A DNA stretch of 37,287 nucleotides from Planctomycetota bacterium (GCA_947444055.1 CANEYR010000033.1:1-37287), one strand, 5' to 3'. Shown: positions 1-9,127, counted from the stretch's first letter. Made by a program: numbers and translations. The notes: generated from the sequence alone by a model not told the origin.

Positions 1-672
1 CAAGCGCACTCGCTGATGGGCCAGAAGCAGCCGCTGCGGGCGGCCGAGAACCTCGAAGTGCTCGACCGCCTCAGCCGGGCGACGGTCGACAGCATGTTCA
101 CGTTGGGCGACATCTACCTCAGTGAAGGCCTGCCGCAGTTGGCGGCGCGCACGTTCCTGCGCGCGGTCAGCCTCGACATCCGCCAACCGATCACGCGACC
201 GATGCGCGCCGCCGAGACGCTGGCCGCCCGCGGTCAGCTGCCGCAGGCCCAAGTAGTGGCGGCCGCCATTCGCCGCTACATGGCCAAGCACCTCGACCCC
301 ATCGACATGCGCAAGCTGCTCAAGCTGGAAGCCCGTTTCAGCATGGCGGCAGGCGAAGGCACCGAGGACGTCGTGGCGCTGCTTGAGGAGATCGTCAAGC
401 TCGACCCGCTGGATGGCGAAGCGCTGCTGTTGCTGGGCAAGCACTACGGCAAGAAGAGCGAGCCGGAGCGCGCCATGCTCTACTACGAGCGCGCGGCCAA
501 CATCGAAGCCTTCGAAGTCGAAGCCAAGGTGCGGCAGGCGCAGGCACTGGTCAGCATGTCGCGCTACAGCGACGCGGTGCCGTTGCTGCGGCGCGCGCAA
601 CAGTTGAAGCCGCGGGACGAGATCGCGCGCTATCTGGAGCAGGTCGAGCGCGTCGCGCGCCAGCAGCGCTGA
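1..672 (+). CDS. TPR-repeat protein, 5' end outside the window
   Basis: The frame is open from base 1 to a TGA at 670-672, so the gene is probably cut by the window edge; the first in-frame ATG is at 16. The visible part is almost wholly alpha-helical with tetratricopeptide-like units. One is near residues 30-60 of the visible part (GDIYLSEGLPQLAARTFLRA) and another near 135-165 (LGKHYGKKSEPERAMLYYERA), followed by a final unit ending in LLRRAQQLKP. TPR arrays are protein-interaction scaffolds and no catalytic motif is visible. It converges on the NO-reductase-like gene with 21 bases between the two stops. Its specific role cannot be read from this fragment. Confidence 0.75.
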   Translation, partial: QAHSLMGQKQPLRAAENLEVLDRLSRATVDSMFTLGDIYLSEGLPQLAARTFLRAVSLDIRQPITRPMRAAETLAARGQLPQAQVVAAAIRRYMAKHLDPIDMRKLLKLEARFSMAAGEGTEDVVALLEEIVKLDPLDGEALLLLGKHYGKKSEPERAMLYYERAANIEAFEVEAKVRQAQALVSMSRYSDAVPLLRRAQQLKPRDEIARYLEQVERVARQQR

Positions 673-693
673 GGCGGCCAGTCACGCCGCGAG

Positions 694-2103
694 TCAAGTC
701 GTCGGACGCGACGAGAGCATGCGCAGCATTCGCACCGCCGCGACCAGCAGCCAGCAGCCCAACACACCGCCGCAGACGGGCAGCACCCAACGGCTGCCGA
801 CCACCCAATCCGGCGTCGACTCACCGAGGTAGCGGTAGTAGCCGTGCGTCGCACCGGCCAGCGTCAGCCAGGTGACCAGCACGGTGAGCGCGCCACTGAT
901 CCAGCGAACGGTGTGGCGCTGCAGCGCACCATCGATCTTCGGCATCACCCGGGCGCCGCCCACTTCACAGATCAACCAGGACGAGGTGCCGAGCAGCACC
1001 AGCGTGTCGATGCCAATCGTCGTGCCCATGGCGTGCGCCACGATCACTTGGGTGCCGTGGATGATGCTGTTCCAACTCGGCACCGAGATGACAATCGAAG
1101 TGAACAGCATCGCAAAGGTCCACCACTTCGCCGCCGTCAACCAACTCAGACGGCCACAGAACTGACTGGTGCCGCGTTTCCGCATCGCGGCGCTCAAGTC
1201 CATCATCACCTTCAGCAGGATCACGACCTCGATCATCGACACCACGAACGCGATCCACTTGACCGACGACGTCTGCGGCAGGTGGTAGGTGTGGTGCGCG
1301 TAGTTGGTGAACGAGTTGAGGCAGCCGACGCCAAACAGCCAGAACGCCGTCGACGACTGCGCGTACCGTCGGTCGCCGGACAGCCGTTCGCCGACGTAGC
1401 CGAGCGAGCCATACATCAAGAAATTGAACGACCCGACCAGCGTGCCGCAGGACTTCCACTGGATCTGCATGTCGCGGACTGGGTTCTCGAAGACCGCCGG
1501 CAACAGATAGCTGTGCCCTTCGACGAACGTGTAGACGAAGTACAGCGTGCCGATGGTCCAGAACCAGATGTAGATCGGCTGGGCCCAAAAGCCGTGTTTC
1601 AGCCGCTTCAAGAACGTCCACGCAAACGCACTCCAACCCGCCAACAGCATCACGCTGAAGATCGGATGGAAGTCGAGGTACTCACGGCCTGAGAGGACGC
1701 CTGCAGCTAGCGAGACAAAGATGCCCGCACCGGCAAGCAGCCAACACACGGTGTGGAAGAGGAAGCGCCGACGATCGCCACGGTCGAGGCCGCCGTGCTG
1801 CGTCGACAAGTAGTGGTACATCACCGCCAGCGAGCCGCCGAAGATCCACAGCGACGCGAAGGTCGTGTGCAGCGGCCGCAGACGCGTCAACGTCAGCGAG
1901 CGGCCGTTCAGCCATTCTGCGCACGACGGCAGGTAGTGCAGTGCCGCCAGCGCACCGCCGCCGACCGCGACCACAATGCAGAGCAGCGCCATGCGTAGCT
2001 GGATGACGACGGTCCGGTCGACGCCTTGGCCGGTGAGGCCATCGAGCGACGGGGTCGTGGCTGGGGTCACGTGTTGGCTTGGCCGAGTCTCCATCTGAGT
2101 CAT
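694..2103 (-). CDS. NorB-like heme-copper oxidase superfamily subunit I, non-canonical ligands
   Basis: A 469-residue polytopic membrane protein, probably the catalytic subunit of a terminal reductase. Low-spin heme ligand His79 (RPLHTTFA), the CuB pair His270-His271 (NYAHHTYH) and high-spin heme ligand His357 are present. Glu292 lies 21 residues after His271, the spacing of the catalytic Glu in cytochrome-c NO reductase. Two expected ligands are missing. The helix-VI CuB histidine position falls in WKSCG, with Cys219 the best aligned residue. The usual H-x-H of helix X reads H357-A-M359, so Met replaces the second low-spin heme histidine. The open frame runs upstream, but I chose the ATG at 2103 because it overlaps the cytochrome stop codon (ATGA) and follows GGTGGG. 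Family membership is firm; NO reductase, another divergent family or an inactive paralogue remain possible. Confidence 0.82.
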   Translation of the reverse strand: MTQMETRPSQHVTPATTPSLDGLTGQGVDRTVVIQLRMALLCIVVAVGGGALAALHYLPSCAEWLNGRSLTLTRLRPLHTTFASLWIFGGSLAVMYHYLSTQHGGLDRGDRRRFLFHTVCWLLAGAGIFVSLAAGVLSGREYLDFHPIFSVMLLAGWSAFAWTFLKRLKHGFWAQPIYIWFWTIGTLYFVYTFVEGHSYLLPAVFENPVRDMQIQWKSCGTLVGSFNFLMYGSLGYVGERLSGDRRYAQSSTAFWLFGVGCLNSFTNYAHHTYHLPQTSSVKWIAFVVSMIEVVILLKVMMDLSAAMRKRGTSQFCGRLSWLTAAKWWTFAMLFTSIVISVPSWNSIIHGTQVIVAHAMGTTIGIDTLVLLGTSSWLICEVGGARVMPKIDGALQRHTVRWISGALTVLVTWLTLAGATHGYYRYLGESTPDWVVGSRWVLPVCGGVLGCWLLVAAVRMLRMLSSRPTT

Positions 2104-2852
2104 TTGAATTCCCACCAAGGCAATCCCTGCAGTCCGCCGGATGCAGGCAGGCGGGCCACGATGGCTTCGCGTTCGCTGTGCAGCCAATGAAAGAATGCCA
2201 CTACGTCCTGCACGGCTGGGGCGGCGAGCGGCCACTGCGGCATGCCCTTCTGCACCCTGCCTTGCGTGATCGTGGTGTGAATGGCGGCGTCGTCGAGGCG
2301 AAGGACCAGCGTGCTCAGATCCGGTGCCGTGTGCAAGCCGAGTGCGGTCGCTTGCAGCGGCACGTGGCAGGTTGTGCACGACGTCGTGAAGGTCTTGAGG
2401 CCGCGGCTGACAGCCTCGGCAGGTGGCCGTTCCTTCGCGTGCGTCTCTAGCGCGGCCAGCACCTCCCGGGCATTGCGCGGCGGCGATTGCCGAGCGACGC
2501 CGATGCCGGTCTGGTCGAGTGCGAACAAGTAGTCTTCGATCGCATCGATCTCATTGCTGTTGAAATGGAAGGCCGGCATCTGCGCGTTGCCAACGGTCAG
2601 CACTTCATCGAGGCGCGCGCGCGTCAACCGAGGCGCCGCATTGGTGAGGTCGGGGCCGAGGAACCCACCAAAGCCATACACCTGATGGCAGGCTTGGCAG
2701 TTGTGCTGGTGCCACAGCACGCGGCCCTTCACCGCCAATTCAGTGAGTCGGTGCTCAGGGCCCGCGGTGTCGTCGAGGTAGACCAGCGCGGTCTGGCCAC
2801 AGAACGAAGCCAGCAGCGAGGCCAGTAGCAGCTTGCGGAGACCTAAGTTCAC
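2100..2852 (-). CDS. NorC-like diheme cytochrome c
   Basis: A 250-residue c-type cytochrome that likely feeds electrons to the overlapping membrane subunit. An N-terminal hydrophobic segment (about residues 5-25) acts as signal or anchor, placing it outside the cytoplasmic membrane. The first domain resembles NorC: heme motif C52-Q-A-C55-H56, a GxLGPDLTN stretch, and Met92 (NAQMPAF) as likely axial ligand. A second domain has C159-T-T-C162-H163 with Met204 (KGMPQW) as likely ligand. Ordinary NorC has one heme, so the second domain is an addition. The gene lies 54 bases downstream of the TonB-dependent receptor on the same strand, and its TGA overlaps the next ATG, implying translational coupling. 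Confidence 0.88.
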   Translation of the reverse strand: MNLGLRKLLLASLLASFCGQTALVYLDDTAGPEHRLTELAVKGRVLWHQHNCQACHQVYGFGGFLGPDLTNAAPRLTRARLDEVLTVGNAQMPAFHFNSNEIDAIEDYLFALDQTGIGVARQSPPRNAREVLAALETHAKERPPAEAVSRGLKTFTTSCTTCHVPLQATALGLHTAPDLSTLVLRLDDAAIHTTITQGRVQKGMPQWPLAAPAVQDVVAFFHWLHSEREAIVARLPASGGLQGLPWWEFK

Positions 2853-2906
2853 GGCGGGACGCTACCCGCAAGGACCGGGCAAACTCCACAGCTTCACCGC
2901 CGAGAG

Positions 2907-5837
2907 CTAGAAACGAATCTCGCCGCCAATGCTCAGCGAGTACTCGACGCCGTCGCGATGCGAACGTCGCGTGACGTCGGTGCCAACGAACTCTGAGCGG
3001 TAGACCTCACGGTGCTCGGCATCAGTCAGGTTCTTCGCCGCCAGCATCAACTTGACATGGCCGCCGAGCCCCTGGGACAGCGTCGCGTTCAAGGTTTCGT
3101 AGCGCGTCTCGTAGGTCGCCGGAATGAAGAAGTCGTTGCTGGGGCCAGGGCCCTGCACGAGCGTGTCGCCTTGCACTGTGTAGAAGAGGGCGAGCCCCGT
3201 CTTGGTCGACTCAATGTCGTACGTCGTATACAGGTTGTAGAGGTACTCCGGCGCATTCGTCATGTCGCGGATCGAGCGCGGCGGCACGCCGTTGAGGTTG
3301 GTGAAGCCGAGGATCTCGTCATCGGGAAGGCGAACGGTCGCATCGATCCAGGTCGAGTTGGCGCCGATCGCCAGCCCAGCCAGCGGTCCCCACAACTCGC
3401 CAAGACTCTGCCGGGACTCCAACTCGATGCCGTTCAACTGGCCACGCGGGTAGTTGACCGCCGTCGTGAACGAGAAGCTGCCGAGCTTCTCGACGTATTC
3501 GATCGGTCGCACGATGTCCTTGCGAAACCATGAGGCCGACAGCAGGCCACCACCGTACGGCACGTAGTCGACGCGCAAGTCGTAGTTGCGCAACGAACTC
3601 ATCTCGAGCTCCGGGTTGCCGAGGAAGACCGGGCCACCCAGATACTCCTGTTGCGCGATCGGCGTCAGTTCCTTGAACGTCTGCCGCGCCACCGTCTCGC
3701 TGTAGGAGGCGCGCAGCGTCACGCCGGAAAGCGGCTCATAGATCCAGCCGAGGGCTGGCAAGAAGTCGCTGCGGGAATACGTGACATCCGCATCACCGGG
3801 CGCCAACTCCGCCGTGCCAAACTGACCTGGAGGCACCCACACCGCGTCCTCTTCCGCTTCGTTGGTGATGCCAATCTCGGTCGACTCAAAGCGCACACCA
3901 CCGACCACGCGCAGCGTTGACACCACCGGCAATTCCATCATCAGGTAGTACGCATGCAGTCGCTGCTTGCCCTTGTAGTCGATGTCAGAATTGCTGGCCG
4001 TGATCAGGTGCTCCTCGAACAACCAGTTCTGGCTCCAATCGATCTCGTCGAACTGGCCGATGAAGAACGAAGGATCCGCGAAGTTGCTGAAGGTGTCCTG
4101 GTCGAAGCGACGGTCCACACGATCGTTGAACACGCCGAGTTTGAAGTAGCCCGACTTCTCGTGCCACGCGTCGAACGGCACCTTCAGATTGACGGCGATG
4201 GCTTCGCTCTCTTCTTCGATCTTCTTGTAGACGCGCTGCAGGTTGCCGAGCGTGAACTGCGCGGCGGGCTTGTATTGCAGGTAGCTGCCGGTGGGGCTCC
4301 AAGCTGACGCGAACTGGCGCTTGTCCGGCTGGTCGCGGTCGGCCGAGCTCTGCGCCAACGTCCAATCCAGTTCGGCCGCACGCAGCGGTTCGATGCCGCC
4401 CACCATCCAGCGATGGCGGCCACTCAGCTGCAAGGTCTCGGTCGTGCGTTCGGTGTATTCCAGCGTTTGCAAACGCAGGTAGGGCGCGCCAAGGAACTGC
4501 TCGCTGCCTGGTGACGTCGGCACTTCCGGATCATGGCCGGGGAAGAAGTACTGCTTGCCGCGAGTGTCTTCGGCCAGGGTGGTCTTGTCTTCGGCCGTCT
4601 CGGTGCGCAACCAAGCCAACGTGATGGCGTGCTCCTTGCTCTCGACACCAACCGTGCCAAGCCCACCCCACTGGGCCGACTGCTTGCTCTGCGTGACATC
4701 GAGCAGCGACGTATAGAACTCACCGGCCGTCGGCGCCCCTTGGCTGAACTGCGGCGTCAGCGGGTCACCGAGCTGCAATGCCCACAGCGAGTCGTCGCGG
4801 CCGTGGTCGAAGAAGCTGCTGTCGCGCTCGTAGAACACATTCAGCAGACCACCGGCGCGCCAACCGTTGCCGAGATCGACGTAGCCGCCGGCGGAGCCCC
4901 CCATCTTGTAGTCGAGCGGCGCTTCGGCCCGTGAGACGCCGACCGCCCCCTCCCAATTCTCGTCCAACTCCTGCACGCCGCGTTCGCTGCCGCTCTTGCC
5001 GAACGCGTGCACACCGCCACCTTGGGAGGTGAGGAAGTCGCTGCGCCCGGAGACTTGCGTGTTGTGGCTCGTGCCGACCTTCCACTTCAAGAAGACGGGC
5101 TCATCGGGAACGCCCCGCAACGCCACATTGACGGCGCCACCGGAGGCGTCGCCTTGTTGGTCGGGCGTGAACGTCTTGCTGACCTGCAAGTTGGCGATGA
5201 CTTCGGATGGAAACTGATCGAGCTCCACAGCCCGCTTGTCTTCTTCGGCCGACGGCAGCCGCACGCCGTTCATCTGCGAGCTGACGTAGCGATCGGGCAA
5301 GCCGCGAATGACCGCGCTCTTGCCATCCTGCACGGACGCACCTGCCACCAGCCGCAGCGCACCGGCGGCATCACTGACCCCAGCTCGACTCATCAGGTCG
5401 GCGCTGATCGAGTCGAGGAAGGCGGCGCTGTCGAAGCGAATCTCGAGCAACGCGCCCTCGGTGTCGCCGCCGAGCTGCAGCACTTCCTGAACGACGAACT
5501 CCTCCATGTCGGTGAAGTCCCCGGCCAACTCAAAGCGCACTTCCGCGAGCTGGCCCGAGGTGACGACCTGGTCGGCACGCACCTGGCGCACATAGCCATC
5601 CTTGGCGACGACGAGCGTGTAGCGCCCCGCCGGCACCTGGCGAAAGACGAAGTTGCCCTGCTCGTCGGTCGGCACCGCCAGACCGAGCTCGACGATCTGC
5701 ACCTGGGCATCGGCGAGTGGCGCGTCGAAGTCTTTGTCGCGCACGACGCCGCGCAGCGACCCGTCTTGCTGGGCGGTGACGATTCCACCGAAGGCCAACA
5801 TCGCGGCCAGACCGCCGAGGCAGCGTGGATTCACCAC
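2907..5837 (-). CDS. TonB-dependent outer-membrane receptor with carboxypeptidase-regulatory-like N-terminus
   Basis: A 976-residue outer-membrane active-transport receptor. A signal peptide ends near residue 22 (TAQQ). A carboxypeptidase-regulatory-like beta-sandwich follows (about 25-105; GSLRGVVRD, PAGRYTLVV), then an EEFVVQ stretch that may serve as TonB box, a plug domain (about 135-250; IRGLPDRYVS, GDASGGAVNV), and a long beta-barrel ending in the expected terminal aromatic residue (GGEIRF). The substrate cannot be read; this architecture is used for carbohydrates, peptides and metal chelates. The start is GTG, at 5837 or the next codon 5834, overlapping the end of the lipoprotein gene by a few bases, so the two are translationally linked. 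The neighbouring lipoprotein may be its accessory and the downstream heme proteins may share its transcript. Confidence 0.9.
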   Translation of the reverse strand: MVNPRCLGGLAAMLAFGGIVTAQQDGSLRGVVRDKDFDAPLADAQVQIVELGLAVPTDEQGNFVFRQVPAGRYTLVVAKDGYVRQVRADQVVTSGQLAEVRFELAGDFTDMEEFVVQEVLQLGGDTEGALLEIRFDSAAFLDSISADLMSRAGVSDAAGALRLVAGASVQDGKSAVIRGLPDRYVSSQMNGVRLPSAEEDKRAVELDQFPSEVIANLQVSKTFTPDQQGDASGGAVNVALRGVPDEPVFLKWKVGTSHNTQVSGRSDFLTSQGGGVHAFGKSGSERGVQELDENWEGAVGVSRAEAPLDYKMGGSAGGYVDLGNGWRAGGLLNVFYERDSSFFDHGRDDSLWALQLGDPLTPQFSQGAPTAGEFYTSLLDVTQSKQSAQWGGLGTVGVESKEHAITLAWLRTETAEDKTTLAEDTRGKQYFFPGHDPEVPTSPGSEQFLGAPYLRLQTLEYTERTTETLQLSGRHRWMVGGIEPLRAAELDWTLAQSSADRDQPDKRQFASAWSPTGSYLQYKPAAQFTLGNLQRVYKKIEEESEAIAVNLKVPFDAWHEKSGYFKLGVFNDRVDRRFDQDTFSNFADPSFFIGQFDEIDWSQNWLFEEHLITASNSDIDYKGKQRLHAYYLMMELPVVSTLRVVGGVRFESTEIGITNEAEEDAVWVPPGQFGTAELAPGDADVTYSRSDFLPALGWIYEPLSGVTLRASYSETVARQTFKELTPIAQQEYLGGPVFLGNPELEMSSLRNYDLRVDYVPYGGGLLSASWFRKDIVRPIEYVEKLGSFSFTTAVNYPRGQLNGIELESRQSLGELWGPLAGLAIGANSTWIDATVRLPDDEILGFTNLNGVPPRSIRDMTNAPEYLYNLYTTYDIESTKTGLALFYTVQGDTLVQGPGPSNDFFIPATYETRYETLNATLSQGLGGHVKLMLAAKNLTDAEHREVYRSEFVGTDVTRRSHRDGVEYSLSIGGEIRF

Positions 5838-7084
5838 GGGTTGCCCAATCCCTCACAAACCTGCCGCATGCGGGTAGCGAGGCGCACCGAGGGCTTGCAA
5901 CCGTGTCTGGCCATGGCCACCGCGATGTCGACGAGGTCATCCGCGCGCGGCCGCGAGTTGGGGTTCTCCATCGCTTCTTCGAGCGCCAACGCCAGTAGGT
6001 CGTCGGCTGTCGTGGCTTCGCCGAGCGTGTGCCAAGTCAGAGCCAGCGGCCACAGAGTTTCCGCCCGCTCGATGTTGACGATGCGATCGCGTTCTTCGTG
6101 ATAGATCGCCAACGCTGCTTCGGCATCGGCGCGCGCCTGCGCGGTCTCCCCCGCCCGCCCACGCAACTCGGCCAGTCGCGCCAATTGCGGCACCTGATCG
6201 GCAGGGCGCCAGGTGTGCGCCGCCGCGAGGTCGCGAGCCACCGCCAGCAAGCGCAACGCCGAGGCTTGGTCGTGCTTGGCGAGGCACGTCGACACCAACC
6301 GCAGGAGCGCTTGCAGGCGAATCGGCGGCGGCAGTTTGTCGTAGGTCTTGGTGAGGCGCTCTTCGATGGTCACGCGATGGGCGGCCTCGGCGAAGAAACG
6401 CTCGTGCAACGCGACCAACGTCGCGATGGCGGTGTTCTGCTGGCCAAGGCTCATGCCTTGGAAGCTCGCGTCGAGCGTCGCGATCGCTTCCCCGAGTTTC
6501 TCCGCAGCGACCATGTTGGCGCGATCGGCCGCGGTCCTGGCCCAGTCGTCATCGACGGCGTGCGTCGAAGCCGCCTCGATGCCCGCGGCGAACGCATCCG
6601 CTCGTTCTTGGTCACCGAGCAGCATGCAGGCGCGCGCCAACTTCATCATGATCAGGTCGCGTCGCCACTCTTGCGTACTCACATCGCGCGCGAGCTCTTT
6701 GACGAACGTTTCCGCGCGCTTCACATAGTCGAGAGCTTGTTCGCGGCCGTCGTGGCGTGCGCAGTAGCAGGCGTAGTCCGCATAGGCGCTGCCGCGGCGC
6801 CAGTCGGCGATGCCGTGCGCAAACTCAAGCGCCAACTGCGGTGCGTCCAGTTCGAAGCAACCCACCACCGCCACTTCCTGCGCCCGTGAACGGTTCTTCG
6901 CATGCGGTTCCAAGGGGAACGCCGAAGCGGCGCGGAAGGCCAGGCGCAACAGTTCCTCCTGGAACGGCTGCAACGCTGGGCCCTTCGCCACCATCGGCGC
7001 GGCCGCGACTTCTTGTCGACAGGCCGACGCCAGCAGCAACATCGCAGGAACCAACCAACAGGACGCGCGGCGCTTCGGATTCAT
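5831..7084 (-). CDS. TPR-like helical-repeat lipoprotein
   Basis: About 417 residues. The N-terminus carries a lipoprotein signal (MLLLASAC), so the mature protein should be lipid-anchored and periplasmic. The remainder is alanine- and leucine-rich helix pairs resembling degenerate TPR/SEL1-type repeats, e.g. YADYACYCARHDGREQALDY and LARACMLLGDQERADAFAAG. I chose ATG 7084 over the in-frame ATG 7105 because it puts the charged n-region directly before the hydrophobic stretch; neither has a strong ribosome site. It overlaps the TonB-dependent receptor start, so a role assisting that receptor (compare SusD-like helical lipoproteins) is plausible, but I see no specific SusD signature. Function is unknown. 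Confidence 0.78.
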   Translation of the reverse strand: MNPKRRASCWLVPAMLLLASACRQEVAAAPMVAKGPALQPFQEELLRLAFRAASAFPLEPHAKNRSRAQEVAVVGCFELDAPQLALEFAHGIADWRRGSAYADYACYCARHDGREQALDYVKRAETFVKELARDVSTQEWRRDLIMMKLARACMLLGDQERADAFAAGIEAASTHAVDDDWARTAADRANMVAAEKLGEAIATLDASFQGMSLGQQNTAIATLVALHERFFAEAAHRVTIEERLTKTYDKLPPPIRLQALLRLVSTCLAKHDQASALRLLAVARDLAAAHTWRPADQVPQLARLAELRGRAGETAQARADAEAALAIYHEERDRIVNIERAETLWPLALTWHTLGEATTADDLLALALEEAMENPNSRPRADDLVDIAVAMARHGCKPSVRLATRMRQVCEGLGNPW

Positions 7085-7147
7085 GGCATTCTGGCGAGCG
7101 AACATGAGGAACGAGCGAGGGCAGGCGGGTCGCCAACGGGCGCTACC

Positions 7148-7167
7148 GCCTGCCCCGTACGGCAGGC
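7148..7167 (-). terminator. Possible terminator hairpin after the beta-helix gene
   Basis: A perfect 7-bp inverted repeat, GCCTGCC / GGCAGGC, with a 6-base loop lies 18 bases beyond the stop of the beta-helix gene and before the lipoprotein gene. There is no T-run, so it may only attenuate, or act as an mRNA 3'-end stabiliser that allows lower expression of the downstream receptor genes. Confidence 0.35.
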
Positions 7168-7185
7168 TTCGCAGGCAATCCTGGC

Positions 7186-9096
7186 TCAGGGCAGGATGTG
7201 CGACTGCGCGTTCGAGAACGCGAACTCACCAGACGGCACGCCGAGGTCGAAGCTCGCCCACTGCGTGTGGAACATCGCGCCGGCGAGACCTGGGGGCACG
7301 ATGAAGGTGCCCATCGACGCCGCGCCGCCAGCACCGACGACGACGGTGACGACGTCGGGCGTCGGCACGAGCACGCCACCGAAGATCGGGAAGTTGAACT
7401 GGAACGGACCACCGAACACGCAGATGCCGATGTTGAGGTTCGGGTCGATGTTCTCAACCGACAGCGTGACCGGCGTGCCAACGGCCCAGTTGCCGGTGGT
7501 GTAGTGGACTGGCGCACCGACGAGGCCTGAGCGTTCGCCAGCGAGGTAGACGTTCGCCGGGCTGTTGGTCGTGAGACCAAACGCGCTGGTGCCGGTCCAA
7601 CCGATCATCCAGTTGTTGCCGCGCGGGAAGGCGCCGCGGAAGCGCGACGAGGTGAAGAAGCCATCGTTCGGTGCGAACTCAACTGCGGTCACGGCGTCGT
7701 TGGCCGCGGTCGGGTCGAGGAACGTGACTGGCTGCGAGGTGTTGACACCATTGGTGAGCACCGCCGCACCGCGCGTGATCGAGACGATCGGCGAGCTGGT
7801 GACGATGGTGTTGTTGGCGTTGTTGGTGCCGCCGCCGCCCGCGAACACGAGGCGCGTGTTGGCTTCGTTGTAGGCAGCCGTGCGCAGGTTGCGGAAGAAC
7901 AGGTTGTCGCGGAACTCGATCAGGTTGCCGCTGGTCTGCGCCGTGTAGGCCGAAGCGGGGCTGCTGAACGGGTTGATCGGCGAGGTGACGGTGTGCGCGG
8001 TCAGCCAACGGTCGGCCCAGGTCAGCGTGCCGTTGCAGCCGTAGCCCGTGTTGCCGTTCTCGAGGTCCGAGATGTCGTTGTTGATGACGTTGTCACCAGC
8101 GTCCATGAAGATGCAGTTGTGGAACTGCACGTTGGCGTTGTCGCGCCAGGCCGTCAGGTGGTCGCCCGAGCTCGAAGCGTTGGTCGGGTTCGGGTTGCCG
8201 ATGACGGTGAAGTTGTAGAGCGAGATGGTCGTGACCGGCTGGTAGTTGCACAGCTCGGCGCCGTCCACTTCGATCGCGTTGTCGCCAAAGCCCGAGCCCT
8301 GCGCGCCCGCACCGCTGTGGCCTTGCACGATCAGGCCGTATTGGGCCTTGCCGCGCCAACCCTGGTCGAGGTCGAAGCTGTCGTCGCCGACGTTCCAGAT
8401 GCTGACGTGCTTGAGGTTGACGGTGCCGCCCCAGATCTCGATGCCGTCATCGAGGTTGTTGAGAATCTCGATGTGGTGCATCTCGGTGTTGCGGCCGATG
8501 CCGCCGAGCGACAAGCCGTTCAGTTCGATGCCGACTGCCGCCGTGCGACCGCCGTAACGAAGCGACAGGTAGCTGACGCTGCCGCTGTCATCGTTGTCGT
8601 TGCCGCCGCCGTAGTCGTTGAGCGACGTATTGGCTGGGCTCAGCCCTTCCATGTCGGCGTAGTTCGAAGCGCTCGGCGCTGGCGTGTTGGTGCCGATCTG
8701 GTTCTCGGAGATGTAGCCCGAGCCCATGATCGTGAGGTTGCCCCACTCATTGTTCGCCGTCTGACGGTAGGTGCCCGTCTTCGGGTCGCCGCCGGTCCAG
8801 GTCGCGCGATCGTTGTCCGACGTCATGATGATCGGGCTGGTGGCGGTGCCGTTGGCGATGATCTGCGCGCCGCGGCAGACCGCGAGCGTGCTGTTGTTGA
8901 GGCTGGCGATCACAGTGCCGGCCTGGATCGTCAGCGTGGCGCCTGGCTCCACGTAGATGTCGCCCTGGAGCGCGTAGACGTTGTTGGACGTCCACGTGGT
9001 CGAGGTCGTGATGTTGGTGTTGATGATGACCTGCGCCGACGCCAGTGAGGCGAGGCTCAGGCTGACGGCCAGGCCCAAAAGTGAGCTGCGTTGCAT
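7186..9096 (-). CDS. Secreted right-handed beta-helix-like protein
   Basis: About 636 residues. A clean signal peptide (LAVSLSLASLASAQ) precedes a long Asn/Gly/Thr-rich region with parallel beta-helix character: YALQGDIYVEPGATLTIQAG, then repeated strands such as HHIEILNNLDDGIEIWGG and LKHVSIWNVGDDSFDLDQG. The last roughly 110 residues form a separate beta-rich module ending in QWASFDLGVPSGEFAFSNAQ, a type common at the C-terminus of secreted planctomycete proteins. No polysaccharide-lyase catalytic residues can be assigned. I chose ATG 9096 because the frame upstream (to 9243) adds about 50 residues before the signal peptide. It lies first in the minus-strand block that includes the TonB-dependent receptor, so it may be a surface or secreted partner of that system. 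Confidence 0.82.
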   Translation of the reverse strand: MQRSSLLGLAVSLSLASLASAQVIINTNITTSTTWTSNNVYALQGDIYVEPGATLTIQAGTVIASLNNSTLAVCRGAQIIANGTATSPIIMTSDNDRATWTGGDPKTGTYRQTANNEWGNLTIMGSGYISENQIGTNTPAPSASNYADMEGLSPANTSLNDYGGGNDNDDSGSVSYLSLRYGGRTAAVGIELNGLSLGGIGRNTEMHHIEILNNLDDGIEIWGGTVNLKHVSIWNVGDDSFDLDQGWRGKAQYGLIVQGHSGAGAQGSGFGDNAIEVDGAELCNYQPVTTISLYNFTVIGNPNPTNASSSGDHLTAWRDNANVQFHNCIFMDAGDNVINNDISDLENGNTGYGCNGTLTWADRWLTAHTVTSPINPFSSPASAYTAQTSGNLIEFRDNLFFRNLRTAAYNEANTRLVFAGGGGTNNANNTIVTSSPIVSITRGAAVLTNGVNTSQPVTFLDPTAANDAVTAVEFAPNDGFFTSSRFRGAFPRGNNWMIGWTGTSAFGLTTNSPANVYLAGERSGLVGAPVHYTTGNWAVGTPVTLSVENIDPNLNIGICVFGGPFQFNFPIFGGVLVPTPDVVTVVVGAGGAASMGTFIVPPGLAGAMFHTQWASFDLGVPSGEFAFSNAQSHILP

Positions 9097-9127
9097 GTTC
9101 GAGTTCTCGGGTGAGGAAAGAAGGATC

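Noticed and set aside
2104..2379. N-terminal extension of the NorB-like gene
   Set aside because: It reads His/Arg-rich shadow sequence of the cytochrome gene; the ATGA-coupled start at 2103 is better.
5007..6101. 364-codon plus-strand frame inside the TonB receptor
   Set aside because: Antisense to beta-barrel coding sequence and lacking any family features.
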